Assembly: GCA_966250375.1 (NCBI GenBank)
Contig: CBINHE010000146.1
Coordinates: 1-8,192, forward strand
DNA from: CAMLDH01 sp966250375
GTDB taxonomy: Bacteria; Pseudomonadota; Gammaproteobacteria; Burkholderiales; Burkholderiaceae_D
Direction of reading: 5' to 3'
Length of the DNA: 8,192 nt
Shown: positions 1 to 6,043 of the stretch, one piece after another
How positions within the stretch are numbered: position 1 is the stretch's first letter
Layout: every line of letters starts with the position of its first letter
Notes under the pieces: generated by a model
Databases searched by the model: none
What the model was told of the DNA's origin: nothing
Seen by the model: the letters and a program-made list of their open reading frames with translations, nothing else
Made by a program: the position numbers and the translations under genes

Positions 1-1
1 G

Positions 2-1981
2 CGCTTCTGCGGCGTGCACTTCTTCAACCCGCCGCGCTACATGCACCTGGTCGAATTGATCCCGACCGCGTCCACCAAGCCGGCAATTCTTGACCAGCTC
101 GAAGGCTTCCTCGCTTCGACCCTGGGCAAGGGCGTGGTGCGCGCATTCGATACCCCGAACTTCATCGCCAACCGCATCGGTATCTTCGGCATGCTGGCCA
201 CCATCCATGAAGCGGAAAAATTCGGCCTGTCGTACGACGTGGTCGACGACCTGACCGGCGCTAAACTGGGCCGTGCCAAGTCCGGCACTTTCCGTACCGC
301 CGACGTGGTCGGGCTCGATACGATGGGTCATGTGATCAAGACGATGCAGGACAACCTGAAAGACGACCCGTTCTTCGCCGTCTACAAAACGCCTGAAGTG
401 CTGGCTAGGCTGGTGGGTGCCGGCGCATTGGGACAGAAGACCGGCGCCGGTTTCTACAAGAAAGTCGGCAAGGATATCCTGCGCTTCGACGCCGCCAAAA
501 ACGACTACGTGCCGGGCGGCGGCACGGCCGATGATCTGGTCGCGCGTATCCTGAAAGAGAAGGATATGGTCAAGCGCATGAAAGCGCTGCACGACTCGAC
601 CAATCCGCAGGCGCAATTTCTGTGGTCGATTTTCCGCGACACGTTCCACTACATCGCCGTGCATCTGGACTCGACCGCCGACAACGCGCGCGACGTCGAT
701 TTTGCATTGCGCTGGGGTTTCGGCTGGAAACTCGGCCCGTTCGAGACATGGCAAGCCGCAGGCTGGCAACAAGTCGCCACCTGGGTCAAGGAGGACATCG
801 AGGCCGGCCGTGCACTGTCTGCCGCACCGTTGCCTGCTTGGGTATTCGAAGGCAAGGTTCACGAAAATTCGGGCGTGCACACGGCCGAAGGTTCCTGGTC
901 GCCGCAGAAAAAAACCTGGGTGCCGCGTTCGACGCTGCCGGTCTATCAACGCCAGGCTTTCCGCGCGCCGGTGCTGGGTGAGGGCGCTGCTGACGGCAAG
1001 ACTGCCGGCGCCACCGTATTTGAAGACGAGTCCGTGCGCATCTGGCACCAGAACGATGACGTACTGATCCTGTCGCTGAAAACCAAGATGCATGTAATCA
1101 ACGCTGGTGTCATCGCCGGTCTTGCCAAAGCGATCGATGAAGCGGAAAAGAATTTCAAGGGGCTTGTCATCTGGAGCGCGGATGCAGCCGAAGGCGGCGC
1201 ATTCTCCGCCGGCGCCGATTTGCAATCGATGCTGCCGCTGTTCATGTCGGGCGGCGTGAAAGCGATCGAACCGGAAGTCGCCAAATTGCAGCAAGCGCAT
1301 CAGGCATTGAAATACGCCAACGTGCCGGTTGTCGCCGCGGTGGCCGGCCTGGCACTGGGCGGCGGTTGCGAACTGATGATGCACGCGGCAAAACGCGTCG
1401 CGTCGATCGAATCGTATATCGGCCTGGTTGAAGTCGGCGTCGGTTTGATCCCGGCGGGCGGCGGTTTGAAGGAAGCGGCAGTGCGCGCGGCAGCCGATGC
1501 CAAGGGCAACGACATCCTGCAATTCCTGAAAAACAGCTTCACCAATGCGGCCATGGCCAGCGTCTCCAAATCCGCGCTCGAAGCCCAGAAAATGGGTTAC
1601 CTGACGGAAGACGACGTCATTGTATTCAACGCCTATGAATTGCTGCACGTTGCCAAGGTGGAGGCGCGCGCGATGTTCGATGCCGGCTATCGTCCGAAGA
1701 TGAAAATGCCGGTGCCGGTCACGGGCCGTTACGGCATGGCGACCATCATGGCGCAACTGGTCAACATGCGCGATGGCGGCTTCATCTCCGCACACGACTA
1801 CAAACTGGGCGCGATGATGGCCGAAATTGTCAGCGGTGGCGATATCGAGGCAGGCAGTCTCGTCAATGAGCAATGGCTGCTGGATCTGGAGCGCAAGGCG
1901 TTCATGGAACTGCTGAATCATCCGAAAACGCAAGAGCGGATCATGGGCATGATGCAGACCGGCAAACCCGTCCGCAACTAA
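2..1981 (+). CDS. 3-hydroxyacyl-CoA dehydrogenase / enoyl-CoA hydratase, bifunctional (5' end outside window)
   Basis: Catalyses two steps of beta-oxidation: hydration of 2-enoyl-CoA and NAD-dependent oxidation of the 3-hydroxyacyl-CoA. The frame is open from base 2, so the gene starts upstream; 659 residues are visible and the NAD-binding GxGxxG part is missing. Counting from base 2, the catalytic dehydrogenase His is H6 in GVHFFNPP and its partner Glu is E18 in LVELI; TPNFIANR carries the usual Asn. Two dehydrogenase C-terminal helical domains follow (about 60-150 and 205-260; LGPFETW in the second). A crotonase domain occupies about 345-530, with GGGCELMM (E457) and LVEVGVGLIPAGGG (E477), the two Glu residues expected of an active hydratase. 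The order dehydrogenase-then-hydratase is the reverse of E. coli FadB and resembles FadN-type proteins and the usual betaproteobacterial form. The thiolase gene follows after 119 bases, suggesting one operon. Family assignment is secure; chain-length preference cannot be read from the sequence. Confidence 0.95.
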   Translation, partial: RFCGVHFFNPPRYMHLVELIPTASTKPAILDQLEGFLASTLGKGVVRAFDTPNFIANRIGIFGMLATIHEAEKFGLSYDVVDDLTGAKLGRAKSGTFRTADVVGLDTMGHVIKTMQDNLKDDPFFAVYKTPEVLARLVGAGALGQKTGAGFYKKVGKDILRFDAAKNDYVPGGGTADDLVARILKEKDMVKRMKALHDSTNPQAQFLWSIFRDTFHYIAVHLDSTADNARDVDFALRWGFGWKLGPFETWQAAGWQQVATWVKEDIEAGRALSAAPLPAWVFEGKVHENSGVHTAEGSWSPQKKTWVPRSTLPVYQRQAFRAPVLGEGAADGKTAGATVFEDESVRIWHQNDDVLILSLKTKMHVINAGVIAGLAKAIDEAEKNFKGLVIWSADAAEGGAFSAGADLQSMLPLFMSGGVKAIEPEVAKLQQAHQALKYANVPVVAAVAGLALGGGCELMMHAAKRVASIESYIGLVEVGVGLIPAGGGLKEAAVRAAADAKGNDILQFLKNSFTNAAMASVSKSALEAQKMGYLTEDDVIVFNAYELLHVAKVEARAMFDAGYRPKMKMPVPVTGRYGMATIMAQLVNMRDGGFISAHDYKLGAMMAEIVSGGDIEAGSLVNEQWLLDLERKAFMELLNHPKTQERIMGMMQTGKPVRN

Positions 1982-1991
1982 ATAACCCGTT

Positions 1992-2081
1992 CCTCCCCTT
2001 TCAAGGGGGAGGTTAGGTGGGGGATGGGTTTCGACCCGCATCATTCCAATCCATCCCCCCATCACTCCCTTGAAAGGGAGT
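1992..2081. repeat. Imperfect inverted repeat with two C/G-block hairpins (REP/MITE-like)
   Basis: The gap between the dehydrogenase/hydratase and thiolase genes is almost filled by an imperfect inverted repeat. The left arm has a hairpin at 1992-2012 (CCTCCCCTT ... AAGGGGGAGG, one bulge) followed by TGGGGGATGG at 2018-2027. The right arm mirrors this with CCATCCCCCCA at 2051-2061 and a perfect 8-bp hairpin at 2064-2081 (ACTCCCTT-GA-AAGGGAGT). C/G-block repeats of this look are common between genes in Burkholderiales, so this is probably a dispersed element. As transcribed RNA it would fold strongly and could affect relative mRNA stability of the two genes. It has no T-run, so it is not a classical terminator. 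Confidence 0.7.
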
Positions 2082-2088
2082 GCGAGAC

Positions 2089-2094
2089 AAGGAG
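2089..2094 (+). promoter_or_regulatory. Ribosome binding site of the thiolase gene
   Basis: AAGGAG lies six bases before the ATG at 2101. It decides the start in favour of MTKQLQ and against an in-frame GTG at 2080, which lies inside the repeat hairpin and has no ribosome binding site. Confidence 0.8.
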
Positions 2095-2100
2095 CTTAAA

Positions 2101-3297
2101 ATGACTAAACAACTTCAAGACGCCTACATCGTCGCAGCAACCCGCACCCCAATCGGCAAGGCACCACGCGGCATGTTCAAGAACACCCGCCCGGACGACC
2201 TGCTGGTACGCGTGCTGCAATCCGCATTGACGCAGGTGCCAGACCTCGATCCGAAACTGATCGAAGACGCCATCGTTGGCTGTTCATTCCCGGAAGCGGA
2301 GCAGGGCTGTAACTTGGCGCGCATGGCGGTACTTTTGGCCGGCTTGCCGCAAACCGTCGGTGGCGTGACCATCAACCGTTTCTGCGCATCCGGTATCACT
2401 GCGGTTGCGATGGCGGCCGATCGTATCCGCGTCGGTGAGGCCGACGTGATGATCGCGGCCGGCGCCGAGTCGATGTCGATGGTGCCAATGATGGGCCACC
2501 ACCCATCGATGAACATGAACATCTTCAAGGATGAAAACATCGGCATAGCCTACGGCATGGGTTTGACCGCAGAAAAAGTCGCGCAGCAATGGAAGGTGTC
2601 GCGTGAAGCGCAAGACCAGTTCGCGCTGGCGTCGCACCTGAAAGCGATCGCAGCACAGGAAGCGGGTGACTTCGATGCGGAAACAACGTCGGTCGAGATC
2701 ATCGAAAAATTCCCGAACCTGGCCACCGGCCAAATCGACGTCAAGACCCGTACCGTCAGTCGCGATGAGGGCGCCCGCGCTGATTCCAGCCTCGCTACAT
2801 TGGGCAAACTCAAGCCGGTGTTTGCCAACAAAGGCACCGTCACTGCGGGCAACAGCTCGCAGACATCGGACGGCGCCGGCGCGTTGATTCTGGTCAGCGA
2901 AAAAATCCTGAAGCAGTTCAACCTGACGCCATTGGCGCGTTTTGTCTCGTTCGCCGTGCGCGGTGTACCGCCGGAAATCATGGGTATCGGCCCGAAAGAA
3001 GCGATCCCTGCCGCGTGTCGCGCTGCCGGCATCACGCAAGACCAGATTGACTGGTTCGAGCTCAATGAAGCATTCGCTGCGCAATCGCTGGCAGTGGTGC
3101 AGGATTTGGGCCTCGATCCTTCCAAGGTCAATCCGATGGGCGGCGCGATTGCCTTGGGCCATCCGCTGGGCGCCACCGGCGCGATCCGTTCCGCGACCGT
3201 GATCCACGCACTGCGCCGCAAGAACCTGAAGTACGGCATGGTGACCATGTGCGTCGGGACCGGCATGGGGGCTGCCGGTATTTTCGAGCGCATGTAA
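2101..3297 (+). CDS. fadA: Acetyl-CoA C-acyltransferase (3-ketoacyl-CoA thiolase)
   Basis: Thiolase of 398 residues that cleaves 3-ketoacyl-CoA with free CoA to acetyl-CoA and a shortened acyl-CoA, the last step of beta-oxidation in the cytosol. The family motifs are all present: nucleophilic C95 in INRFCASG, NEAFAAQ at about 322-328, H354 in ALGHPLGATG, and C384 in MCVGTGMGAAG near the C-terminus. The length is normal for the family and no disruption is seen. The start is the ATG at 2101 with AAGGAG upstream. It follows the dehydrogenase/hydratase gene, its usual partner, so the two products probably work as a beta-oxidation pair. The symbol is by analogy; the sequence does not exclude the closely related PaaJ or acetyl-CoA acetyltransferase roles. 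The thiolase family is certain, the exact substrate is not. Confidence 0.95.
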   Translation: MTKQLQDAYIVAATRTPIGKAPRGMFKNTRPDDLLVRVLQSALTQVPDLDPKLIEDAIVGCSFPEAEQGCNLARMAVLLAGLPQTVGGVTINRFCASGITAVAMAADRIRVGEADVMIAAGAESMSMVPMMGHHPSMNMNIFKDENIGIAYGMGLTAEKVAQQWKVSREAQDQFALASHLKAIAAQEAGDFDAETTSVEIIEKFPNLATGQIDVKTRTVSRDEGARADSSLATLGKLKPVFANKGTVTAGNSSQTSDGAGALILVSEKILKQFNLTPLARFVSFAVRGVPPEIMGIGPKEAIPAACRAAGITQDQIDWFELNEAFAAQSLAVVQDLGLDPSKVNPMGGAIALGHPLGATGAIRSATVIHALRRKNLKYGMVTMCVGTGMGAAGIFERM

Positions 3298-3541
3298 CTG
3301 GTAGCCAGTCAAGCTGAATTGCAGGGTATCTGCCGGCCGCTCGAAGGCGATTGCGGCGTTGCCGATGCGCGCCGGGAGAACCACCCCGGCTGTGCGCGTC
3401 CCTTGCAGGGCGCGCCTGCGCTTGTAAGCGCAGGCCGTTCCGCAGGCGCATCGCGCGCGATGCGAAATCCCTGCTCCACCCTTGCACTCACCTCCGATCG
3501 GCTCAGCATATACCCAACAATTCAACTTGACTGACTACCAG
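3298..3541. repeat. 244-bp MITE-like element with terminal inverted repeats
   Basis: The first 24 bases (from CTGGTAG) and the last 24 (to CTACCAG) are inverted repeats matching at 22 positions. Weaker symmetry continues inwards to about 48 bases per arm with one gap. The centre holds three further hairpins: 3394-3415 (GCGCG-T-CCCT against AGGG-CGCGC), 3415-3434 (CCTGCGCTT-GT-AAGCGCAGG, perfect 9-bp stem) and an 18-bp palindrome at 3447-3464. The element begins at the base after the thiolase TAA and its last base is a G of the crotonase ribosome binding site AGGAG (3540-3544). No convincing target-site duplication is visible. There is no coding sequence I would support in it. A non-autonomous mobile element or a dispersed structured repeat are the two readings. 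Confidence 0.75.
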
Positions 3542-3549
3542 GAGTCCAC

Positions 3550-4320
3550 ATGGATATTTGCACCGGCAAGGCCAACGGCATTCTCACCATCGAATTCAAT
3601 CGGCCGGACAAGAAAAACGCGATCACATCGGCGATGTACCAGACGATGGCCGATGCGCTGAAGGACGCTGAAAGCGATGCCGCGGTACGCGCAATGTTAT
3701 TTATCGGAAAACCGGAGATTTTCACGGCAGGCAATGATCTCGACGATTTCATGAAGAATGCATTGCAAGGCGAAATCAGCGAATCTCCGGTTGCGCAATT
3801 CATGTGGAATCTCAGTCATGCGACCAAACCGGTAGTCGCGGCGGTTGCCGGCAACGCGGTCGGTATCGGCACCACGATGCTGATGCATTGCGACTTGGTC
3901 TATGCGGCCGATAACGCGAAATTCTCGATGCCGTTTACGCAGCTCGGCCTGTGCCCGGAATTTTCGTCCAGCCTGCTGTTTCCGCAAATGGCAGGGTACC
4001 CGCGCGCGGCCGAGAAGTTGTTGCTGGGCGAAGCTTTTTCAGCGCAGGAAGCCTATGAAATGGGATTGGTCAGCAAGGTCTTGCCACTTGGCGACCTGCT
4101 GCCCTTTGCCCATGCACAAGCAGCCAGGCTGACGGCATTGCCGGCATCATCGCTGCGCGTGACCAAGCGCCTGATGAAGTCGGCGCAGATCGCGGCAATC
4201 GAGGCGCGGATGCAGGAAGAAAACCAGCACTTCGGCGCGATGCTGGCAGCGCCGGAAGCCAAAGAAGCGTTCATGGCATTTTTCCAGAAACGCAAACCGG
4301 ATTTCACCAAGTTTTCGTAA
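3550..4320 (+). CDS. Crotonase-family protein, probable delta3,delta2-enoyl-CoA isomerase
   Basis: A 256-residue crotonase-fold protein with a good ribosome binding site (AGGAG at 3540-3544) and an ATG at 3550. The CoA-oxyanion-hole segments are FTAGNDLDDF (from residue 58) and AVAGNAVGIGTT (98-109). The two glutamates of a true hydratase are not there: T109 and F129 occupy those positions. Instead E137 sits in LGLCPEFSSSLLFPQ, which resembles the LGxxPExxSS region of ECI2/Eci1-type enoyl-CoA isomerases, where a Glu performs the double-bond shift. An isomerase that brings unsaturated acyl-CoAs into beta-oxidation would suit its position after the dehydrogenase/hydratase and thiolase genes. 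Automated annotation would probably call it enoyl-CoA hydratase. The fold is certain; the isomerase role is inferred from residues recalled, not aligned by program. Confidence 0.9.
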   Translation: MDICTGKANGILTIEFNRPDKKNAITSAMYQTMADALKDAESDAAVRAMLFIGKPEIFTAGNDLDDFMKNALQGEISESPVAQFMWNLSHATKPVVAAVAGNAVGIGTTMLMHCDLVYAADNAKFSMPFTQLGLCPEFSSSLLFPQMAGYPRAAEKLLLGEAFSAQEAYEMGLVSKVLPLGDLLPFAHAQAARLTALPASSLRVTKRLMKSAQIAAIEARMQEENQHFGAMLAAPEAKEAFMAFFQKRKPDFTKFS

Positions 4321-4511
4321 GGCTTGTTTGCTATCTTGGTTTGAAAAACGTCCAAGTTCATTGCGTCGAATCGGTCATCGTCGAAGGAATGTTGCGGGGG
4401 AGTCCGAGAGGTCTTTAGCCAGCTTTTCAGATTGTTTATATTGCCTTTTTTATTGGCTGAAATCATTCTCTTTACAATCAAAGGTCATCGAATCCTTATC
4501 CAAAAATCAGG
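4321..4511. other. Convergent intergenic gap at the composition change
   Basis: These 191 bases lie between the stop of the crotonase gene and the stop of the oppositely oriented regulator gene. A transcription terminator would be expected for both, but I see no stem with a T-run; only weak short pairings such as CTTGG...CCAAG and GCC...GGC around a T-rich loop. The sequence becomes visibly AT-rich from about 4420 onwards, marking the change from the beta-oxidation cluster to the accessory locus. Confidence 0.6.
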
Positions 4512-5441
4512 TTATTTCAGGACACTATCCCAGTATGGCTCATCTCCGAATCGCTCCACCAGGAAATCGATAAACACCCGCACCTTAGGGGGAAGAAAGG
4601 GATTGGGGAGATACGCTGCATAAAGCATATTGCCAAACTGGCCTTGTGGGATCACTGTTGGCAACATCGCCCGTAGATTCCCCTTCTTTATGTCCTCTCC
4701 GACAGAAAACAAAGGTAGCAGTGCAATTCCTTGATCCTGTAATGCCAAGGTTCTCAGCGCTTCCGTGCTATTTGCAACGATTCCGCCCATTACTTTTACG
4801 CTTATCTTTGTACCAGCCTCATCAATAAAATGCCACATATCGTGCGCGCGGCACCGCCCATAAATCAAGCATTTGTGCTTACGCAAGTCTTCCGGCGTAT
4901 CGAGCGCGCGGTGAGCATTCAAATAATTTGGGGATGCGCATAGCACATACCGAATTTTCGCTAACGGACGCGCCATCAAATTTTGCTTGAGATCGTTCGT
5001 TATTCGAAGCACCAGATCGACACCATCCTCAGCGACATCAATATATTGATTGTTCAACTCCAATGAGAGTAATACCTTGGGATTTCTTTTCTGAAATTCA
5101 GCAATAAGGGGAACGATGTGCGCATTACCAAATGCGACTGGCGATGTTACGCGCAACAAGCCTAACGGTTCGCTTTGAAAGTCGCTCACTAAACCATCAA
5201 TGGCCTTTGACTCTAGAAAAATATTGTACCCATGCGCGTAAATCGCACGCCCAATTTCAGTAGGACTCACGCCGTGCGTAGTTCTATTGAGTAATCTAGC
5301 CCCAACGTTTTTTTCCAGTCTCGTAATTTGCTTGCTGATAACGGAAGGTGGCAGGCCCAAATTTTCTGCTACTGCTGCAAAAGTCTTCAATTCGACAACA
5401 CGAACAAAGACGATGAGATCATCAAGGTAGTTGGTTACCAT
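4512..5441 (-). CDS. LysR-family transcriptional regulator
   Basis: A 309-residue LysR-type regulator. The N-terminal winged helix-turn-helix is clear (about residues 1-65): DLIVFVRVVELKTFAAVAE, then LGLPPSVISKQITRLEKNVG and ARLLNRTTHGVSPTEIG. The remaining part (about 90-300) is the periplasmic-binding-protein-like effector domain, of normal length and uninterrupted. The start is the ATG whose complement is at 5439-5441; it has no clear ribosome binding site, but no better start is near. It is divergent from the tandem peptide genes and the enzyme/azlCD genes at 5786-8121, the classic arrangement in which a LysR protein controls the neighbouring operon and its own gene. The ligand is unknown; an amino acid or a peptide-derived molecule would fit the exporter in the target operon. 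The family is certain, the target is inferred. Confidence 0.93.
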   Translation of the reverse strand: MVTNYLDDLIVFVRVVELKTFAAVAENLGLPPSVISKQITRLEKNVGARLLNRTTHGVSPTEIGRAIYAHGYNIFLESKAIDGLVSDFQSEPLGLLRVTSPVAFGNAHIVPLIAEFQKRNPKVLLSLELNNQYIDVAEDGVDLVLRITNDLKQNLMARPLAKIRYVLCASPNYLNAHRALDTPEDLRKHKCLIYGRCRAHDMWHFIDEAGTKISVKVMGGIVANSTEALRTLALQDQGIALLPLFSVGEDIKKGNLRAMLPTVIPQGQFGNMLYAAYLPNPFLPPKVRVFIDFLVERFGDEPYWDSVLK

Positions 5442-5754
5442 AATTTTTCTGGAAGAATAAAGTGGACCTATCCGTCAAGGCACGAAGGCATTAATTCAAG
5501 CTGTACGTTTCATCTCCCATGCCGCTGTTCGGCGCCGTCCTGATGTTGCCGTTGATGTTTCTGTCTTTGCTTCCACCAGCGGGGGAATCCGCTGTAGAGT
5601 CGCTCAGGCTCGTTATGCTCGGTCACCGGCATCCAGAATTCAGAGTCTGCTATAGAAAGACTGAATTTCCAAAATCGCAATTACCAATCTTGCACGACCA
5701 CATTAGTATATAGACAGTTAGTTGCCAAGTGAGCAATTTAACTAGGTCCACGTT
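5442..5754. other. Divergent intergenic region between the LysR gene and the peptide repeats
   Basis: This 313-base region should hold the promoters of both transcription directions. The part nearest the peptide genes (about 5640-5754) is AT-rich and includes the dyad at 5722-5736 and a weak promoter-like pair (TTACCA at 5681-5686, TAGTAT at 5704-5709, 17-base spacer). The central part (about 5515-5640) is more GC-rich than its surroundings, has a small hairpin at 5577-5594 (CAGCGG...CCGCTG), and contains a 64-codon frame from 5519 without ribosome binding site. I do not recognise that frame and do not call it a gene; it may be a remnant of older sequence. Confidence 0.5.
5722..5736. promoter_or_regulatory. 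Candidate LysR box (dyad TTGC-N7-GCAA)
   Basis: A 15-bp dyad, TTGCCAAGTGAGCAA, contains a T-N11-A core, the general form of LysR-type binding sites. It lies between the divergent regulator gene and the first peptide repeat, about 20 bases before that repeat. Its position suits control of the peptide/enzyme/exporter genes. Such short dyads also occur by chance, so this is a candidate only. Confidence 0.4.
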
Positions 5755-5916
5755 AGTGGTTTTCAAAGTTTCTATGGAGAATGTCATGAAACAACGCAAA
5801 AAGAATGCTCAGTATCTGGGCACATTGTTGGGCTAAGTGGTTTTCAACGTTTCTATGGAGAATGTAATGAAACAACGTAAAAAAAATGCTCAGTATCTGG
5901 GCACATTGTTGGGCTA
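5755..5916 (+). repeat. Exact 81-bp tandem duplication
   Basis: Two head-to-tail units, 5755-5835 and 5836-5916, differ at only four positions (5767, 5785, 5797 and 5803, matching positions 81 bases later). Each unit carries a conserved leader segment (GTGGTTTTCAA onward), a GGAG ribosome binding site and a 16-codon reading frame. The unit length is a multiple of three, so both frames are in phase, separated by the stop codon of the first. Confidence 0.95.
5786..5836 (+). CDS. 16-aa peptide, copy 1 (possible precursor or leader peptide)
   Basis: Encodes MKQRKKNAQYLGTLLG: a strongly cationic N-terminal half (KQRKK) and a small neutral/hydrophobic tail (AQYLGTLLG). GGAG at 5776-5779 lies six bases before the ATG. 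Two codons (CGC and AAG) differ from copy 2 only at the third position, so the amino-acid sequence is unchanged, which favours real translation. In-frame starts further upstream (ATG at 5774, GTG at 5756) would give 20 or 26 residues but have no ribosome binding site. It is too short and too polar for a transmembrane toxin. It lies directly before an M29-like metalloenzyme and azlCD genes, so it may be the substrate of a modification/export system; its three Leu codons also leave open a leader peptide that senses leucine. I recognise no known family. Confidence 0.65.
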   Translation: MKQRKKNAQYLGTLLG

Positions 5917-5917
5917 A
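5867..5917 (+). CDS. 16-aa peptide, copy 2 (identical to copy 1)
   Basis: The second unit encodes exactly the same MKQRKKNAQYLGTLLG with its own GGAG ribosome binding site (5857-5860) and TAA stop. Differences from copy 1 inside the frame are silent (CGT for CGC, AAA for AAG); the base just before the ATG also differs. Keeping the peptide while silent sites drift suggests selection on the protein sequence, although a duplication this recent offers few sites to judge. A 33-base hairpin follows 14 bases after the stop, before the M29-like gene. Multiple copies of a tiny gene before an enzyme and exporter are typical of precursor peptides whose dose matters. Confidence 0.65.
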   Translation: MKQRKKNAQYLGTLLG

Positions 5918-5931
5918 ATAGCACAACCCTT

Positions 5932-5964
5932 TTCAGGGAAGGTGACTTGTCACACTTCCCTGAA
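5932..5964 (+). terminator. Strong hairpin after the peptide genes (attenuator or processing site)
   Basis: TTCAGGGAAG at 5932-5941 pairs with CTTCCCTGAA at 5955-5964, and GTGA (5942-5945) pairs with TCAC (5950-5953), leaving a CTTG loop and one bulged A at 5954: 14 base pairs. No T-run follows (the next bases are GAAATTTCC), so it is not a classical intrinsic terminator. Its position between peptide genes and enzyme gene suggests a partial stop or 3'-end protection giving much more peptide than enzyme message, or a leader-peptide-dependent attenuator. Confidence 0.6.
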
Positions 5965-6043
5965 GAAATTTCCAGAGTGCCGACTATGCCCGATAAAGCA
6001 ATGGCATGAGGCAGATAGATGCAATTATCTTGTTGGGAAGAAC

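Noticed and set aside
2550..3293. A 247-codon - strand frame inside the thiolase gene
   Set aside because: Antisense shadow; the + strand frame has all the thiolase catalytic motifs.
2284..3525. A 413-codon open frame on the - strand opposite the thiolase gene
   Set aside because: It is a shadow of the GC-rich thiolase gene on the other strand, runs into the inverted-repeat element, has a biased His/Arg/Gly composition and no recognisable domain.
3298..3541. Integron attC-like site
   Set aside because: The ends are CTGGTAG/CTACCAG, not the GTTRRRY-type core, and there is no integrase or cassette context.
4321..4511. Intrinsic terminator between the crotonase and LysR genes
   Set aside because: Only weak stems with large AT-rich loops were found and no stem followed by a T-run on either strand.
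5519..5713. A 64-codon + strand frame (starting MPLFGAVLMLPL) in the divergent intergenic region
   Set aside because: No ribosome binding site, no recognised family and an abrupt change in composition along its length; mentioned only as a possible remnant.
5774..5917. Longer versions of the small peptides, starting at ATG 5774/5855 or GTG 5756/5837
   Set aside because: They stay in frame, but only the inner ATG has a well-spaced GGAG site, so the 16-residue form is preferred.
5755..5917. CRISPR array or type I toxin repeat
   Set aside because: There are only two units, with no spacers and units joined directly, so it is not CRISPR. The peptide lacks a hydrophobic membrane span, so a membrane-acting toxin of the Ibs/Ldr type is unlikely.
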